64,000 nucleotides of DNA from a virus: positions 211,971 to 275,970 of IMG/VR virus record IMGVR_UViG_3300047157_000197; one strand, 5' to 3'. Below are positions 25,237 to 33,617 of the stretch, piece after piece. Both the position numbers and the translations under genes were made by a program. A model generated the notes under the pieces. It was not told where the DNA came from. It ran no database searches and saw only the letters and a program-made list of their open reading frames with translations. Positions within the stretch are counted from its first letter, which is position 1; each line of letters starts with the position of its first letter.

Positions 25237-26007
25237 TTGGATAGATTTAAAAAAATACCACCTCTTGATATGAGTGAGTGGTTTGTTACAGAAAAAGAAA
25301 AGGACACCTTTCATCCTAATGATTGGAATATGCCAGTGCCTTGGATATCCTCATTTATTTTTACACATATAAAATCTGAATTTTGGGGTTATGGAAACGA
25401 CCAAGAATGGGATTATAAGCATAGACCAAAAGTTTTACAAATTGGTTGTGCTCAAGGATGGGATGCCATTGAAAATGCCAAAATACTTAAATTGCCTTCA
25501 ATAAATGGAGAGCTTCATATTATTGACTGGTTCAAAGGTAATTTAACTGTTGATACAGAAGAAGAATGGTATTATAATGAAAATAACCCACCAGAATGGA
25601 AATCCCACTTATGGAGTGAGGCAAAAAAATTCAAAGTAGATGATATTATAACAGTATTTGAAGGCGATTCAAGAAAAATGATTCATAATGTTATGGATAA
25701 TTGGTATGATATTATTTTTATTGACGGTGGTCATGAATATGATATCGTAAAATCAGATGTTGAAAATGGTTATAGAAAATTAAAAAAAGGTGGTATTATG
25801 GTTTTTGATGATTTTTCAGGAGATGAAACTACCTATGATGAATTAAATATCAAAGATGCATCTGAAGAAATGTTAGAAAAAGATACTTGGGAATTTGAAT
25901 CACATGGTTTGGTTCATGTTGGTGTTATAAAAGCAGTACATGAATTTTTAAAAGGAGATTATATTTCTGTTCCATGTCATCATAAATGCTATCACATTAA
26001 AAAATAA
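25237..26007 (+). CDS. Class I SAM-dependent methyltransferase
   Basis: 256 residues, probably starting at TTG 25237. KVLQIGCAQGWDAIENA is the SAM-binding motif I, IDWFKGNL an acidic post-I segment, VFEGDSRKM motif II and IIFIDGGHEYDIVKSDVENG the Methyltransf_24-type motif. GGIMVFDDF follows. This sub-type usually methylates sugars or small molecules rather than DNA. It heads a cluster with APS kinase, radical SAM and other modifying genes. Confidence 0.75.
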   Translation: MDRFKKIPPLDMSEWFVTEKEKDTFHPNDWNMPVPWISSFIFTHIKSEFWGYGNDQEWDYKHRPKVLQIGCAQGWDAIENAKILKLPSINGELHIIDWFKGNLTVDTEEEWYYNENNPPEWKSHLWSEAKKFKVDDIITVFEGDSRKMIHNVMDNWYDIIFIDGGHEYDIVKSDVENGYRKLKKGGIMVFDDFSGDETTYDELNIKDASEEMLEKDTWEFESHGLVHVGVIKAVHEFLKGDYISVPCHHKCYHIKK

Positions 26008-26016
26008 AATAAAGTT

Positions 26017-26490
26017 ATGATATATTGGTTCACAGGACAACCTGCAGCAGGAAAAACTATTTTAGGTAAAAAATTAATTGAGTTTCTTAAAACAGAAAAG
26101 AGAAATTGGAGAAGAACAGTCTTTCATTTAGATGGAGATGATTTAAGAGAACTAACTGTTAATAAAGATTATACCCCAAAGGGTAGAGAAATCAATATAA
26201 GAAATGCTCAGATGATTACAGAATTTCTTCATAAGAATGGGTGTGATGTAGTTGTTTCACTTGTAGCACCTCCAAGATGGTTACGAGAAGAATTCAAAGA
26301 AAGAATAGGTTTAGAAAACTTTCAAGAATTTTATGTACATTGTTCAGACCCTCGTGAAAGAGACCACTTTCATAGTAAGAATTACGAAGCACCTCAAGAT
26401 AACTTCATCGATGTTGATACAACAAAACATTCACCCGAAAAATCATTTTCAAAGATTATAAATACGCTGAAAAAGTTAAATAGATTATAA
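26017..26490 (+). CDS. cysC: Adenylylsulfate (APS) kinase
   Basis: 157 residues. FTGQPAAGKTILG is the P-loop, FHLDGDDLRELTVN is the conserved APS-binding DGDxxR region, NIRNAQMITEFLHKNG and VVVSLVAPPRWLREEFKE are family segments. The enzyme makes PAPS, the sulfate donor for sulfotransferases. A sulfotransferase-like protein is encoded at 41582, and the DUF2061-like gene at 28421 often accompanies cysC. No ATP sulfurylase is in the window, so APS would come from the host. Confidence 0.8.
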   Translation: MIYWFTGQPAAGKTILGKKLIEFLKTEKRNWRRTVFHLDGDDLRELTVNKDYTPKGREINIRNAQMITEFLHKNGCDVVVSLVAPPRWLREEFKERIGLENFQEFYVHCSDPRERDHFHSKNYEAPQDNFIDVDTTKHSPEKSFSKIINTLKKLNRL

Positions 26491-27533
26491 TGATTGATAA
26501 AAAAGAATATATCTGTTCAATGCCGTTTCAATATACAGAGGTATTTGATGACAGACAATATCTTTGTTGTCCCTCTTGGTTAGATGTGGATGTGTGGGAT
26601 GGAAAATCAATAAAATCTAGTTTTAATAGTGATAAGTCAAAAGAAGTTAGAGAATCTATTTTAGATGGTTCTTACAAATATTGCAATGAAACACAATGTC
26701 CATATTTATCAGGTCTAAAAAATAATAACTTATCAAAGAAATTTATAAAAAAAGATAAAAAAATTATAAACAACCTAAGAAGTAACGTTGAAATAAAAAC
26801 AGTTAATTTTTGTTTTGATAGAAGTTGTAATTTTCAATGTCCATCTTGTAGAAATGAATTAATAAACTACTATGGAAAAGATAGAGAACAAGTTGAAGTA
26901 AAACTTAAAGAAATTACAGATGAGATATCATCAACTGTAAAAATATTATATCTCACAGGAACTGCAGACCCATTTTACTCTAAATCATTTAGAGAGTTTT
27001 TAGAAAAATTAGATTCTACCAAATTTAAAAAATTAGAATCAATTCATTTACATACTAATGGAAGTTTATGGAATGAAAAAATGTGGAATAGATTAAGTGC
27101 AATACATCCTTATGTAAAAACTTGTGAAATATCAATAGATGCTGGAACAAAAAAAACCTATGAAACTAAAACAAGAATCGGTGGTAAGTGGGATGTGTTG
27201 TTAGAAAATTTAAAGTTTATCACCACAATAGATACTATACAATTCTTTAGTTTTTCATTTGTAGTACAAGACAGTAATTTTAGAGAAATGAAACTATTCT
27301 ATGATATAATAACTAATTGTATGAAAGGAAGTAAATCTAAATTTGATGTATTTTATAATTCAATAACAAATTGGGGTACTTATAGTGAAGAAGAATATAA
27401 TGAAAAAAATGTTACAAATTCAAATCATAAAGACCATAGCGAGTTTTTGGAAGTATTAAAAACAATGAAAGATTTACCTTTCTTTACAAATAATTTTAAT
27501 CACTTATATGAAAAAACAATAAGTTTAATATAA
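26490..27533 (+). CDS. Radical SAM protein
   Basis: 347 residues. CFDRSCNFQCPSC near residue 108 holds the C-x3-C-x2-C motif for the SAM-bound 4Fe-4S cluster, and LYLTGTADPFYS matches the GG-like SAM-binding motif. Cys residues before it (YLCCPSW, YCNETQCPYL) resemble the SPASM-type extra cysteines, although they lie on the N-terminal side. It begins at the stop of the APS kinase gene and ends at the next start. It probably modifies a peptide or sugar; the ferredoxin at 31391 could donate electrons. Confidence 0.75.
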   Translation: MIDKKEYICSMPFQYTEVFDDRQYLCCPSWLDVDVWDGKSIKSSFNSDKSKEVRESILDGSYKYCNETQCPYLSGLKNNNLSKKFIKKDKKIINNLRSNVEIKTVNFCFDRSCNFQCPSCRNELINYYGKDREQVEVKLKEITDEISSTVKILYLTGTADPFYSKSFREFLEKLDSTKFKKLESIHLHTNGSLWNEKMWNRLSAIHPYVKTCEISIDAGTKKTYETKTRIGGKWDVLLENLKFITTIDTIQFFSFSFVVQDSNFREMKLFYDIITNCMKGSKSKFDVFYNSITNWGTYSEEEYNEKNVTNSNHKDHSEFLEVLKTMKDLPFFTNNFNHLYEKTISLI

Positions 27534-27934
27534 TGGCAAATATAAAAACAAAAGCAGATAAAGAATCTTCCTCATCAGAAGTAAAGTATTCATTCTTTGC
27601 AGGTAGATGGCAACCACTTCACAAGGGGCATCTATGGTTAATTAATGAAAGATTAAAAGAAGGATATAAAGTATGGTTAGGTATCAGAGATGTAGAACCA
27701 GATGAAAAGAATCCTTGGACTGCAGAAGAAATTCTAAAAATGGTTCATGAAGGTGAGTTAAAAGAACTCATCTTAGAGGGTAAGGTAATTGCAACCATTA
27801 TACCTGATATCGAATCTATCAACTATGGTAGAGGAGTAGGATATGATATCATAGAGCACGTACCACCAAAAGAGATTGGGGATATTTCAGCAACATCTAT
27901 TCGTAATCAAATGAAAAAAGATGGTAAGCTATGA
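27533..27934 (+). CDS. Cytidylyl/adenylyltransferase-like nucleotidyltransferase
   Basis: 133 residues. FFAGRWQPLHKGHLWLI is the HxGH nucleotide-binding motif and ISATSIRNQM the ISxTxxR motif near the end, giving a complete minimal nucleotidyltransferase. GRWQP-type motifs occur in NMN adenylyltransferases (NadM/NadR type) and in sugar-phosphate cytidylyltransferases. The cluster context favours activation of a sugar or alcohol phosphate, but NAD synthesis cannot be excluded. Confidence 0.7.
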   Translation: MANIKTKADKESSSSEVKYSFFAGRWQPLHKGHLWLINERLKEGYKVWLGIRDVEPDEKNPWTAEEILKMVHEGELKELILEGKVIATIIPDIESINYGRGVGYDIIEHVPPKEIGDISATSIRNQMKKDGKL

Positions 27935-28419
27935 TTTTGTTTCAAGAAAAACTTATAGATGATATAGAAATAAAATACCTTCTTAATCTTTGGGATACTA
28001 ATTTAGTTCAAGATAATACTAAATTTTTAGATGAATATAAAGCACTAGCAATGGAATGGGTTGATGTAATTAAAAATAAGTTAGATATAAGTAGCTTGCA
28101 CAACGGAGGGTTTCATAATAAAAATTTTGAAAAAATAAGAATACAACATTATCACGAATCCATTGGTAATATAGAAACATACCATGGTCATGTCAATATT
28201 CATAATTATATTATATTTTTGAATGATGATTTTAAAGGTGGCGAATTAGAATTTGAAAATGGAATAATCATTAAACCATCAAAGGGAAGTTTAGTATATT
28301 TCAATAATAATGAAAGACATAGAGTTCTACCTTGTATCGGAAGTAGATATGTATTTACTGCATTAGGAAATACAGAAGCAAATATAGAATTTAAATCTAA
28401 AGAAAAAAGTATTATATAA
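27931..28419 (+). CDS. 2-oxoglutarate/Fe(II) oxygenase, prolyl-hydroxylase-like
   Basis: 162 residues. The C-terminal half has the order of the P4H-type double-stranded beta helix: TYHGHVNIHNYIIFLNDD, GGELEFENG, KGSLVYFNN, RHRVLPCIGSRYVF. The distal His (RHRV) and the 2OG-binding Arg (SRY) are visible. The proximal metal pair is H-V-N or an unassigned His rather than the usual H-x-D, so activity needs care. It may hydroxylate a sugar or protein in the same cluster. Confidence 0.65.
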   Translation: MILFQEKLIDDIEIKYLLNLWDTNLVQDNTKFLDEYKALAMEWVDVIKNKLDISSLHNGGFHNKNFEKIRIQHYHESIGNIETYHGHVNIHNYIIFLNDDFKGGELEFENGIIIKPSKGSLVYFNNNERHRVLPCIGSRYVFTALGNTEANIEFKSKEKSII

Positions 28420-28420
28420 T

Positions 28421-28615
28421 ATGGCATCAATAAAAGAAACTTTTATCAAAACTATTATTTGGAGAGTAATTGCTACTTCAATAACATTTTTAGTTAGTTG
28501 GGTTATAAGCGGTAACTTAGAGTTTGGATTAATGATAGGTGGTATAGATACAATAATAAAAACAATCGGGTATTTTACATATGAAAGATTATGGAATACT
28601 AAAAAAACAAAATAA
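28421..28615 (+). CDS. DUF2061-like small membrane protein
   Basis: 64 residues. KTIIWRVIATSITFLVSWVI and GGIDTIIKTIGYFTYERLW are typical of DUF2061, a small two-helix membrane family that is often next to APS kinase genes. The role is unknown. It lies one base after the oxygenase and one base before the amidinotransferase. Confidence 0.72.
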   Translation: MASIKETFIKTIIWRVIATSITFLVSWVISGNLEFGLMIGGIDTIIKTIGYFTYERLWNTKKTK

Positions 28616-28616
28616 A

Positions 28617-29645
28617 ATGATAAAACCAAATGTAAAAAATGAATGGGGTGATTTAAAAGAAATCATTGTAGGAAGTGCAATAAATGCACAAGTACCAACT
28701 GTTGGGGATAAATGTTTACATAATATTGATTATGCACACCTATCTGATGAAGAATTTAAAAACAGACCAAGTGGATTATATCCTCAAAAACTGATAGATG
28801 AAACTGAAGAAGATTTAGATGGAATTTCAGACCAACTTAGAGAACTTGGAGTAAAGGTTCACAGACCATTAGAAAGAGATTTTTCACAACCTATAAAAAC
28901 AGATAATTGGGAAGTTGATGGTTATTATAACTATTGCCCAAGAGATTCTATGTTAGTTATCAACGATAAAGTTATTGCAACACCAATGACTCTTAGACAT
29001 AGAAGTAATGAAGCAGAAACTTGTAAACCATTATTTGACCCAACACATTGGGTAGATGCTCCAAAACCAAAATTATTAGATTCAATCTATCAAAGAGAAG
29101 ATTTATCTATTCCAACGTTACTTGATGGTGAACCTGTTTTTGATGCAGCAAATGTTATTAAACATAATAATGATTTACTATATTTAGTTTCTAATACAGG
29201 TAATAAGACTGGTGCAGAGTGGTTAGAAAGATATTGTAAAGAAAACTTTGGTGAAGAATATAATGTACATTTAGCACAAGGTGTTTATGCATACATTCAT
29301 ATTGATACAACTTTTGTATTTGTAGGAGAAGGTAAGGTACTTTTAAATCCAACAAGAGTTAATGAATTCAATATACCAGAATTTTTAAAACCTTTTGATA
29401 AGATATGGGCACCCGAACCATTTCCTACTCAAGTACTTGATAATTGGTGTCCTGCTTCACCATGGTTGGGAATGAATATTTTACCAATCAATGATAAGTT
29501 AATAATGGTTGAAGAACACCAAACTCTACTAATGAAAGAATTAAAAAGATTTGGAATAGATACAATACCTGTAAGAATGAGACATGCTAGAACTTTTAGT
29601 GGTGGACCTCATTGTGTAACCTTAGATGTAGTTAGAGGTGAGTAA
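28617..29645 (+). CDS. Amidinotransferase family enzyme
   Basis: 342 residues from ATG 28617, one base after the preceding stop. The N-terminus EWGDLKEIIVGSA, PRDSMLVINDKVIATP, GEPVFDAANVI, HIDTTFVFVGEGKVLLNP and the end SGGPHCVTLDVVRGE follow the glycine/inosamine amidinotransferase pattern, with the catalytic Cys in GGPHC and His in IHIDTT. The family moves an amidino group from Arg to an amine. In this cluster the acceptor could be an amino sugar or inositol-type unit. Confidence 0.78.
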   Translation: MIKPNVKNEWGDLKEIIVGSAINAQVPTVGDKCLHNIDYAHLSDEEFKNRPSGLYPQKLIDETEEDLDGISDQLRELGVKVHRPLERDFSQPIKTDNWEVDGYYNYCPRDSMLVINDKVIATPMTLRHRSNEAETCKPLFDPTHWVDAPKPKLLDSIYQREDLSIPTLLDGEPVFDAANVIKHNNDLLYLVSNTGNKTGAEWLERYCKENFGEEYNVHLAQGVYAYIHIDTTFVFVGEGKVLLNPTRVNEFNIPEFLKPFDKIWAPEPFPTQVLDNWCPASPWLGMNILPINDKLIMVEEHQTLLMKELKRFGIDTIPVRMRHARTFSGGPHCVTLDVVRGE

Positions 29646-30723
29646 GCGTATATTAGATTTTCATCACCAAGCTAATAGATTATTTGGAAGATTTCTTGAT
29701 ATCAACGATTATAGAGATTCAGCCAATGGTGTTTATGATGCTATAATTGCACATAGACAAATTGAAGAAGATGGTGAAATTGAAGAACTTATTAAATATT
29801 GTAAAAAAACTACAAGAGTAATAGTAGATATAACAACCGAATCTGGTCAAATAGAACTTTTTATTGATAGATTTAATAAAATTATAAATAAACATCCATA
29901 TAAATTCATTTTAATTTCAGATGTACCTATTAATAAAGTAGTAAATTGTAAAGTGATAGATGATTATTCACTTGCATTTACATCTCATTTAAATGATTCA
30001 ATGGTTGGTAGAGTATATCATCATCCAACAGGTGCAAAATTGCAACATGGACTTGATAGTTATAATGGTTCTTTAAGAATACAAAGATTATGGTTAAATT
30101 ACTTTTTTATTACAAAATTCAGAAGAGATGTATTACCATTGAACGTTGAGTTTAATCATTATGTAAATTTAGGCGAAGGTCCACAATTTTATCAAGAACA
30201 ATTTGAAAATTTACTTAAAGAATTACCCACAACTGAAAGAAATGAAATACTTCATAATAAACAATATATAAACCCACCTGGAAAAGATATTGATATTGCA
30301 CATTTCAATGATTTAAAACACCATTGTAACACCGTAAACGTTGTAAGTGAAAACACAATAGGTAATGATATGAATAAAAACGATGATTCCTTTCATATAA
30401 CTTTCACAGAAAAAACAATTAAACCATTTGTAAGAGGACAGATACCGTTAATACATAGTTATGTAGGATTGCAATCTAAATTAAGAGAATTAGGATTTGA
30501 TTTATACGATGAATTTGTAAACCATTCATATGAAAATGAATCAGATTCAGTAAAAAGACTTGAAATGATTGTAGATGAGGGTAAACGATTAATGTACTTA
30601 GATACTGAAAATTATTTAAGAGAAAATCAAAGTAGAGTTTACAAGAATAAAAAATTATGTGAGTATTTGGTATGGCAAGGTAAAACCATGGTACATGATA
30701 TAATAGATAATATTAATATTTAA
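29638..30723 (+). CDS. Glycosyltransferase-like protein
   Basis: 361 residues from GTG 29638, overlapping the amidinotransferase end by 8 bases. HITFTEKTIKPFVRGQIPLIHSY near residue 255 resembles the (S/T)EKT-x-K-P-(x)-G-x-P motif near the nucleotide-sugar site of exostosin-like and related GT-B proteins. The rest has no recognised motif. It ends the second modification cluster. Confidence 0.58.
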   Translation: MSKRILDFHHQANRLFGRFLDINDYRDSANGVYDAIIAHRQIEEDGEIEELIKYCKKTTRVIVDITTESGQIELFIDRFNKIINKHPYKFILISDVPINKVVNCKVIDDYSLAFTSHLNDSMVGRVYHHPTGAKLQHGLDSYNGSLRIQRLWLNYFFITKFRRDVLPLNVEFNHYVNLGEGPQFYQEQFENLLKELPTTERNEILHNKQYINPPGKDIDIAHFNDLKHHCNTVNVVSENTIGNDMNKNDDSFHITFTEKTIKPFVRGQIPLIHSYVGLQSKLRELGFDLYDEFVNHSYENESDSVKRLEMIVDEGKRLMYLDTENYLRENQSRVYKNKKLCEYLVWQGKTMVHDIIDNINI

Positions 30724-30760
30724 AAATTAGAAAAGCCTATCAAAAAATTTTAATATACTA

Positions 30761-30768
30761 TACTTATA
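30761..30768 (+). promoter_or_regulatory. Class II motif TACTTATA
   Basis: Sixteen bases before the HNH gene start at 30784 (AAGAGGAT site between). Confidence 0.4.
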
Positions 30769-30783
30769 TTAAAGAGGATTACT

Positions 30784-31347
30784 ATGGAAAATAAAAAAGA
30801 AAAAATATTCCCTAATTATGACCCAACTCAAGATTTATCTTTAGCTGGTAAAAATCGAAGAATGAAACGAGGATTAGGTGCAAAACCACTTCTCGAATCA
30901 GAGATAAAGGAAGTTCAAAAGAAAGCTCGTTCAGCAATGGAAGCAGCTAGATTATTGGGAGTATCTTACAACACTTATAAAAAATACGCAAGAAAATATG
31001 GTATCTTTGAAGATTTAAAGAACCCTGATGGAACTGGTATTCGTAAAGGATATAATATCAAACGAGGAAAATACTCTTTAGATGATATTTTAAAAGGGAA
31101 ATATCCTGATTACCCTGTTTGGAAACTTAAACAAAGATTACTCAATAATGGTTATATGTTAGAAAAATGTAACAAATGTGGATTTGAAGAAAGAAGAATC
31201 ACAGACCATAAAGTTCCACTTGTTTTAGATTTTCTTGATGGAGATAGAAAGAATCATAATTATGAAAATTTAAGAATGTTATGTTTTAATTGTTCCTTTC
31301 TAATTAATGGAAATTTATCAGGCCCTAAAAAAGAATACGAATATTAG
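30784..31347 (+). CDS. HNH-type endonuclease-like protein with helix-turn-helix
   Basis: 187 residues. Residues ~40-75 (EVQKKARSAMEAARLLGVSYNTYKKY) form a helix-turn-helix. The C-terminal part has CNKCGFEE, then TDHKVPLVLDFLDGDRKNHNYENLRMLCFNCS: two CxxC pairs and the HNH-like H/D...N...H pattern (DHKVPL, DGDxxNN, N-L-R-x-L-C-x-x-C). This is a free-standing homing-type or phage HNH protein with a DNA-binding domain. It could also be a regulator that keeps the zinc fold without cleavage. Confidence 0.68.
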   Translation: MENKKEKIFPNYDPTQDLSLAGKNRRMKRGLGAKPLLESEIKEVQKKARSAMEAARLLGVSYNTYKKYARKYGIFEDLKNPDGTGIRKGYNIKRGKYSLDDILKGKYPDYPVWKLKQRLLNNGYMLEKCNKCGFEERRITDHKVPLVLDFLDGDRKNHNYENLRMLCFNCSFLINGNLSGPKKEYEY

Positions 31348-31375
31348 GATAATTAAATAATTTTTTGTATATTTG
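31344..31375 (+). promoter_or_regulatory. Class I promoter
   Basis: TTAGGA (31344-31349), 18 bases, TATATTTG (31368-31375). The first box overlaps the stop codon of the HNH gene. It drives the ferredoxin gene at 31391. Confidence 0.75.
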
Positions 31376-31390
31376 TAGAAATAAATAAAT

Positions 31391-31714
31391 ATGAGTTACA
31401 TAATCGGTGATAAGTGTGTAAGTGTATGTGATACTGCATGTGTTAAAGTATGTCCTGTTAATTGCATACATGGTCCTATTGATATTGAGGGAGCAGGAAA
31501 TGAAGTTGATAATATGTCACCTGAGGAATTAAAAGGAAAACAACTATATATTAATCCAGAAGAATGTATTTTATGTGGTGCATGCGTACCTGAATGTCCT
31601 CCAGATGCTATTTACTATGATGAAGATGATACAATTAAAGCAGAAGGTAATGCTGAATCTGTGAAAAAAAACTATGAATTTTTTGGATTCGAATTTGGAA
31701 AAGATAAATTTTAA
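31391..31714 (+). CDS. Ferredoxin with two iron-sulfur cluster motifs
   Basis: 107 residues. The first motif is CVSVCDTACVKVCPVNC (spacing like that of a 3Fe-4S/4Fe-4S site in 7Fe ferredoxins), the second CILCGACVPECPPDAI is a classical 4Fe-4S motif. The sequence fits soluble Bacteroidetes di-cluster ferredoxins. It has its own promoter. In this window it could feed the radical SAM protein (26490) and pair with the reductase-like protein (46188). Phage ferredoxins are known, but mainly plant-type 2Fe-2S from cyanophages. Confidence 0.85.
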   Translation: MSYIIGDKCVSVCDTACVKVCPVNCIHGPIDIEGAGNEVDNMSPEELKGKQLYINPEECILCGACVPECPPDAIYYDEDDTIKAEGNAESVKKNYEFFGFEFGKDKF

Positions 31715-31720
31715 AAAAAA

Positions 31721-31752
31721 TTAGGAAATTAAACAAATTTTTCGTATCTTTA
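31721..31752 (+). promoter_or_regulatory. Class I promoter
   Basis: TTAGGA (31721-31726), 18 bases, TATCTTTA (31745-31752), 38 bases before the start at 31791. Confidence 0.68.
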
Positions 31753-31790
31753 TACGATAAATACATATATATAAATATAAAACAGAAATT

Positions 31791-32003
31791 ATGAGTAAAT
31801 TTTTCGAAGTTACAGTAGAAGTGGTTGTTGCCACACTTAAAAATGGTAAAGACAAAAAAGTAAAAGAAATCTACTTAGTAGATGCACAATCAGTAACAGA
31901 AGCTGAAGCAAGAACCGTAAAGGATTTTGAACAAAGTGGAGTTCAGATTGACTACAAAGTAAGTGGAGCAAAAGAAAGTAGAGTACTAAGAGTAATTGAG
32001 TAA
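31791..32003 (+). CDS. DUF4494-like small protein
   Basis: 70 residues. FFEVTVEVVVATLKNGKDKKVKE followed by YLVDAQSVTEAEARTVKDF resembles the DUF4494 family of Bacteroidetes and their phages, but shorter. Two beta strands and a helix are likely. It has its own promoter, shared with the next gene (stop/start overlap). Function is unknown. Confidence 0.6.
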   Translation: MSKFFEVTVEVVVATLKNGKDKKVKEIYLVDAQSVTEAEARTVKDFEQSGVQIDYKVSGAKESRVLRVIE

Positions 32004-32269
32004 TGAGTAAAGAACCTCAAATACAAAAAGAAGAAGTTAAAACAAAAGTTGCAAAGAGAGTACCACCTGGAGATAGGTGGACTCCTCTTTCCAACTCTAC
32101 CGTAATGTTGGATTCTTTAACTGATGTACTTGAATTTATTTATCAAGATACAGGTAAAACACAATTTTATATGGATGCTAAAGAAGGATTTGTATATGTT
32201 GTTGATACTGAAGAAGTGGTGATAGAACCAGAACCAACAAAAAGATGGAGTTTATACGGTGAAGAATAG
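32003..32269 (+). CDS. Small hypothetical protein
   Basis: 88 residues, soluble. Basic N-terminus, then PPGDRWTPLSNSTVMLDSLTD and TQFYMDAKEGFVYVVDTEE. No family is recognised. It shares one base with the upstream gene and is cotranscribed with it. Confidence 0.55.
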   Translation: MSKEPQIQKEEVKTKVAKRVPPGDRWTPLSNSTVMLDSLTDVLEFIYQDTGKTQFYMDAKEGFVYVVDTEEVVIEPEPTKRWSLYGEE

Positions 32270-32399
32270 AACAAAAAAATTTATACTAAAGTTAGTGTTT
32301 TTATATGCTACATTATTTCCCTCATCAGGTCTTATAACAGAACTACATGATTATAGTTCTAAAAAAGCAGAAGATACCGATGAGCATATGTTTATTTAA
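32259..32399 (+). CDS. Possible tiny membrane protein
   Basis: 46 residues from GTG 32259, overlapping the end of the preceding gene. One hydrophobic stretch (FILKLVFLYATLF) and a charged tail (HDYSSKKAEDTDEH). It is supported only by the open frame in an otherwise empty 200-base gap. Confidence 0.3.
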   Translation: MKNRTKKFILKLVFLYATLFPSSGLITELHDYSSKKAEDTDEHMFI

Positions 32400-32407
32400 A
32401 AGTACTA

Positions 32408-32415
32408 TATTTATA
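32408..32415 (+). promoter_or_regulatory. Class II motif TATTTATA
   Basis: 54 bases before the start at 32470, in a noncoding AT-rich stretch with no strong ribosome-binding site. The flanking ctaTATTTATAgtagt is nearly the same as that at 17841. Confidence 0.38.
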
Positions 32416-32469
32416 GTAGTGATGTAATATATCACAAAATCAATTAATTAATTAAAAAATAAAAAAATC

Positions 32470-32781
32470 ATGCAAAACATTTTAATTATTTTAGCTATCC
32501 TTGCAATAGGAGCTGCAGTTTATTATTTCGGATTCTACAAACAAGGTAAAATCAACGATAGAGATGGGGATTTTATTCCTGATGAAATCGAAGATGCAGT
32601 AGAAGATGTAAAGAAAGTTGCTAAAACTGTAAAAAGAAGAGCTAAAAGAGTAAAAGAAGAACTTGGTGATGTTGCAGATGCAATTAAAGAGGTTGGTAAA
32701 CAATCTAAAGATGTTGTAAAAGCAGCAAAAGGAAAACCAAGAGCAGGTAGAAAACCTAGAGCTTCTAAGAAAAAGAAATAA
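32470..32781 (+). CDS. Membrane-anchored basic protein
   Basis: 103 residues. An N-terminal helix (ILIILAILAIGAAVYYFGFY) is followed by DRDGDFIPDEIEDAVEDV, a calcium-loop-like acidic stretch, then a long Lys/Arg-rich helical tail ending in RAGRKPRASKKKK. The tail resembles histone-H1-like or DNA-binding basic tails. Function is unknown. Confidence 0.55.
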   Translation: MQNILIILAILAIGAAVYYFGFYKQGKINDRDGDFIPDEIEDAVEDVKKVAKTVKRRAKRVKEELGDVADAIKEVGKQSKDVVKAAKGKPRAGRKPRASKKKK

Positions 32782-32793
32782 GGAGTACTATTT

Positions 32794-33612
32794 ATGAGTT
32801 TAAAATCATTGATTACCGAAACAGTATTAATTGATTCAATGTATGACATCGAATCTGAATTACTGAATATAAAAGAAGCTTTATTAGAACAAATGATTAT
32901 CGAGGGCGTTGATGACCCTGGAATACTTAAATGTGTTTTCATGGCAGGAGGACCTGGTTCAGGTAAATCCTATACTGCCATGGAGATTTTCGGTATTGAT
33001 AAAAGATTAAAACAATCCTTTGCAATGACTGGTCTTAAATCAGTTAATTCAGATTCAGCATTTGAAAAAGGATTAAAGGATAATGGTATTGACCCAAAGA
33101 ACTTAGCAAAAATTGAAAAAGAAGATGCTGAACTTTGGGATAAAATTTCTAATAATGATGACTCTATTAGAAATAATGCAAAACGATTAACTCAACTTCA
33201 AAAGAAATTTTATGAAGCTGGTAGATTGGGTATGATTATCGATGGTACTGGTCATGTATATAGTAAAATTCAAAAGAATAAGAAATATGCAGAATCACTT
33301 GGTTACGATACCTACATGATATTTGTAAATACTTCACTTGAAGTAGCACAAGAACGAAACTTAAATAGAGAAAGAGTTTTAGATGCTGACCGATTAGAAA
33401 AATCTTGGAAAGATGTTCAGAACAACTTGGGTAAGTTCCAAAACTTATTCGGTGGTAACTTTAGGATAGTAGATAATACAGTTTATAAACCTATCGGAAA
33501 ACAAGTACAGAAAGCAGTAAATGCTTTTGTAAGAAAGAAAGTGTATAATCCAATCGGAAAGAAATGGATTCAAACTGCAAGAGCACTTAAAAACAAAAAC
33601 TTCATTAAATAA
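32794..33612 (+). CDS. P-loop kinase, zeta-toxin-like, with leader sequence
   Basis: 272 residues. The N-terminus SLKSLITETVL fits the shared leader type (I-T-E as candidate site). FMAGGPGSGKSYTAMEIFG is a Walker A motif, and MIIDGTGHVYSKIQKN with TYMIFVNTSLEVAQERNLNR completes the zeta-toxin/AAA_33-type kinase pattern (substrate Asp and lid Arg residues). Zeta kinases phosphorylate UDP-GlcNAc; related phage kinases act on polynucleotides. If the leader is real, the kinase may be packaged and injected. Confidence 0.68.
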   Translation: MSLKSLITETVLIDSMYDIESELLNIKEALLEQMIIEGVDDPGILKCVFMAGGPGSGKSYTAMEIFGIDKRLKQSFAMTGLKSVNSDSAFEKGLKDNGIDPKNLAKIEKEDAELWDKISNNDDSIRNNAKRLTQLQKKFYEAGRLGMIIDGTGHVYSKIQKNKKYAESLGYDTYMIFVNTSLEVAQERNLNRERVLDADRLEKSWKDVQNNLGKFQNLFGGNFRIVDNTVYKPIGKQVQKAVNAFVRKKVYNPIGKKWIQTARALKNKNFIK

Positions 33613-33617
33613 ATTAA

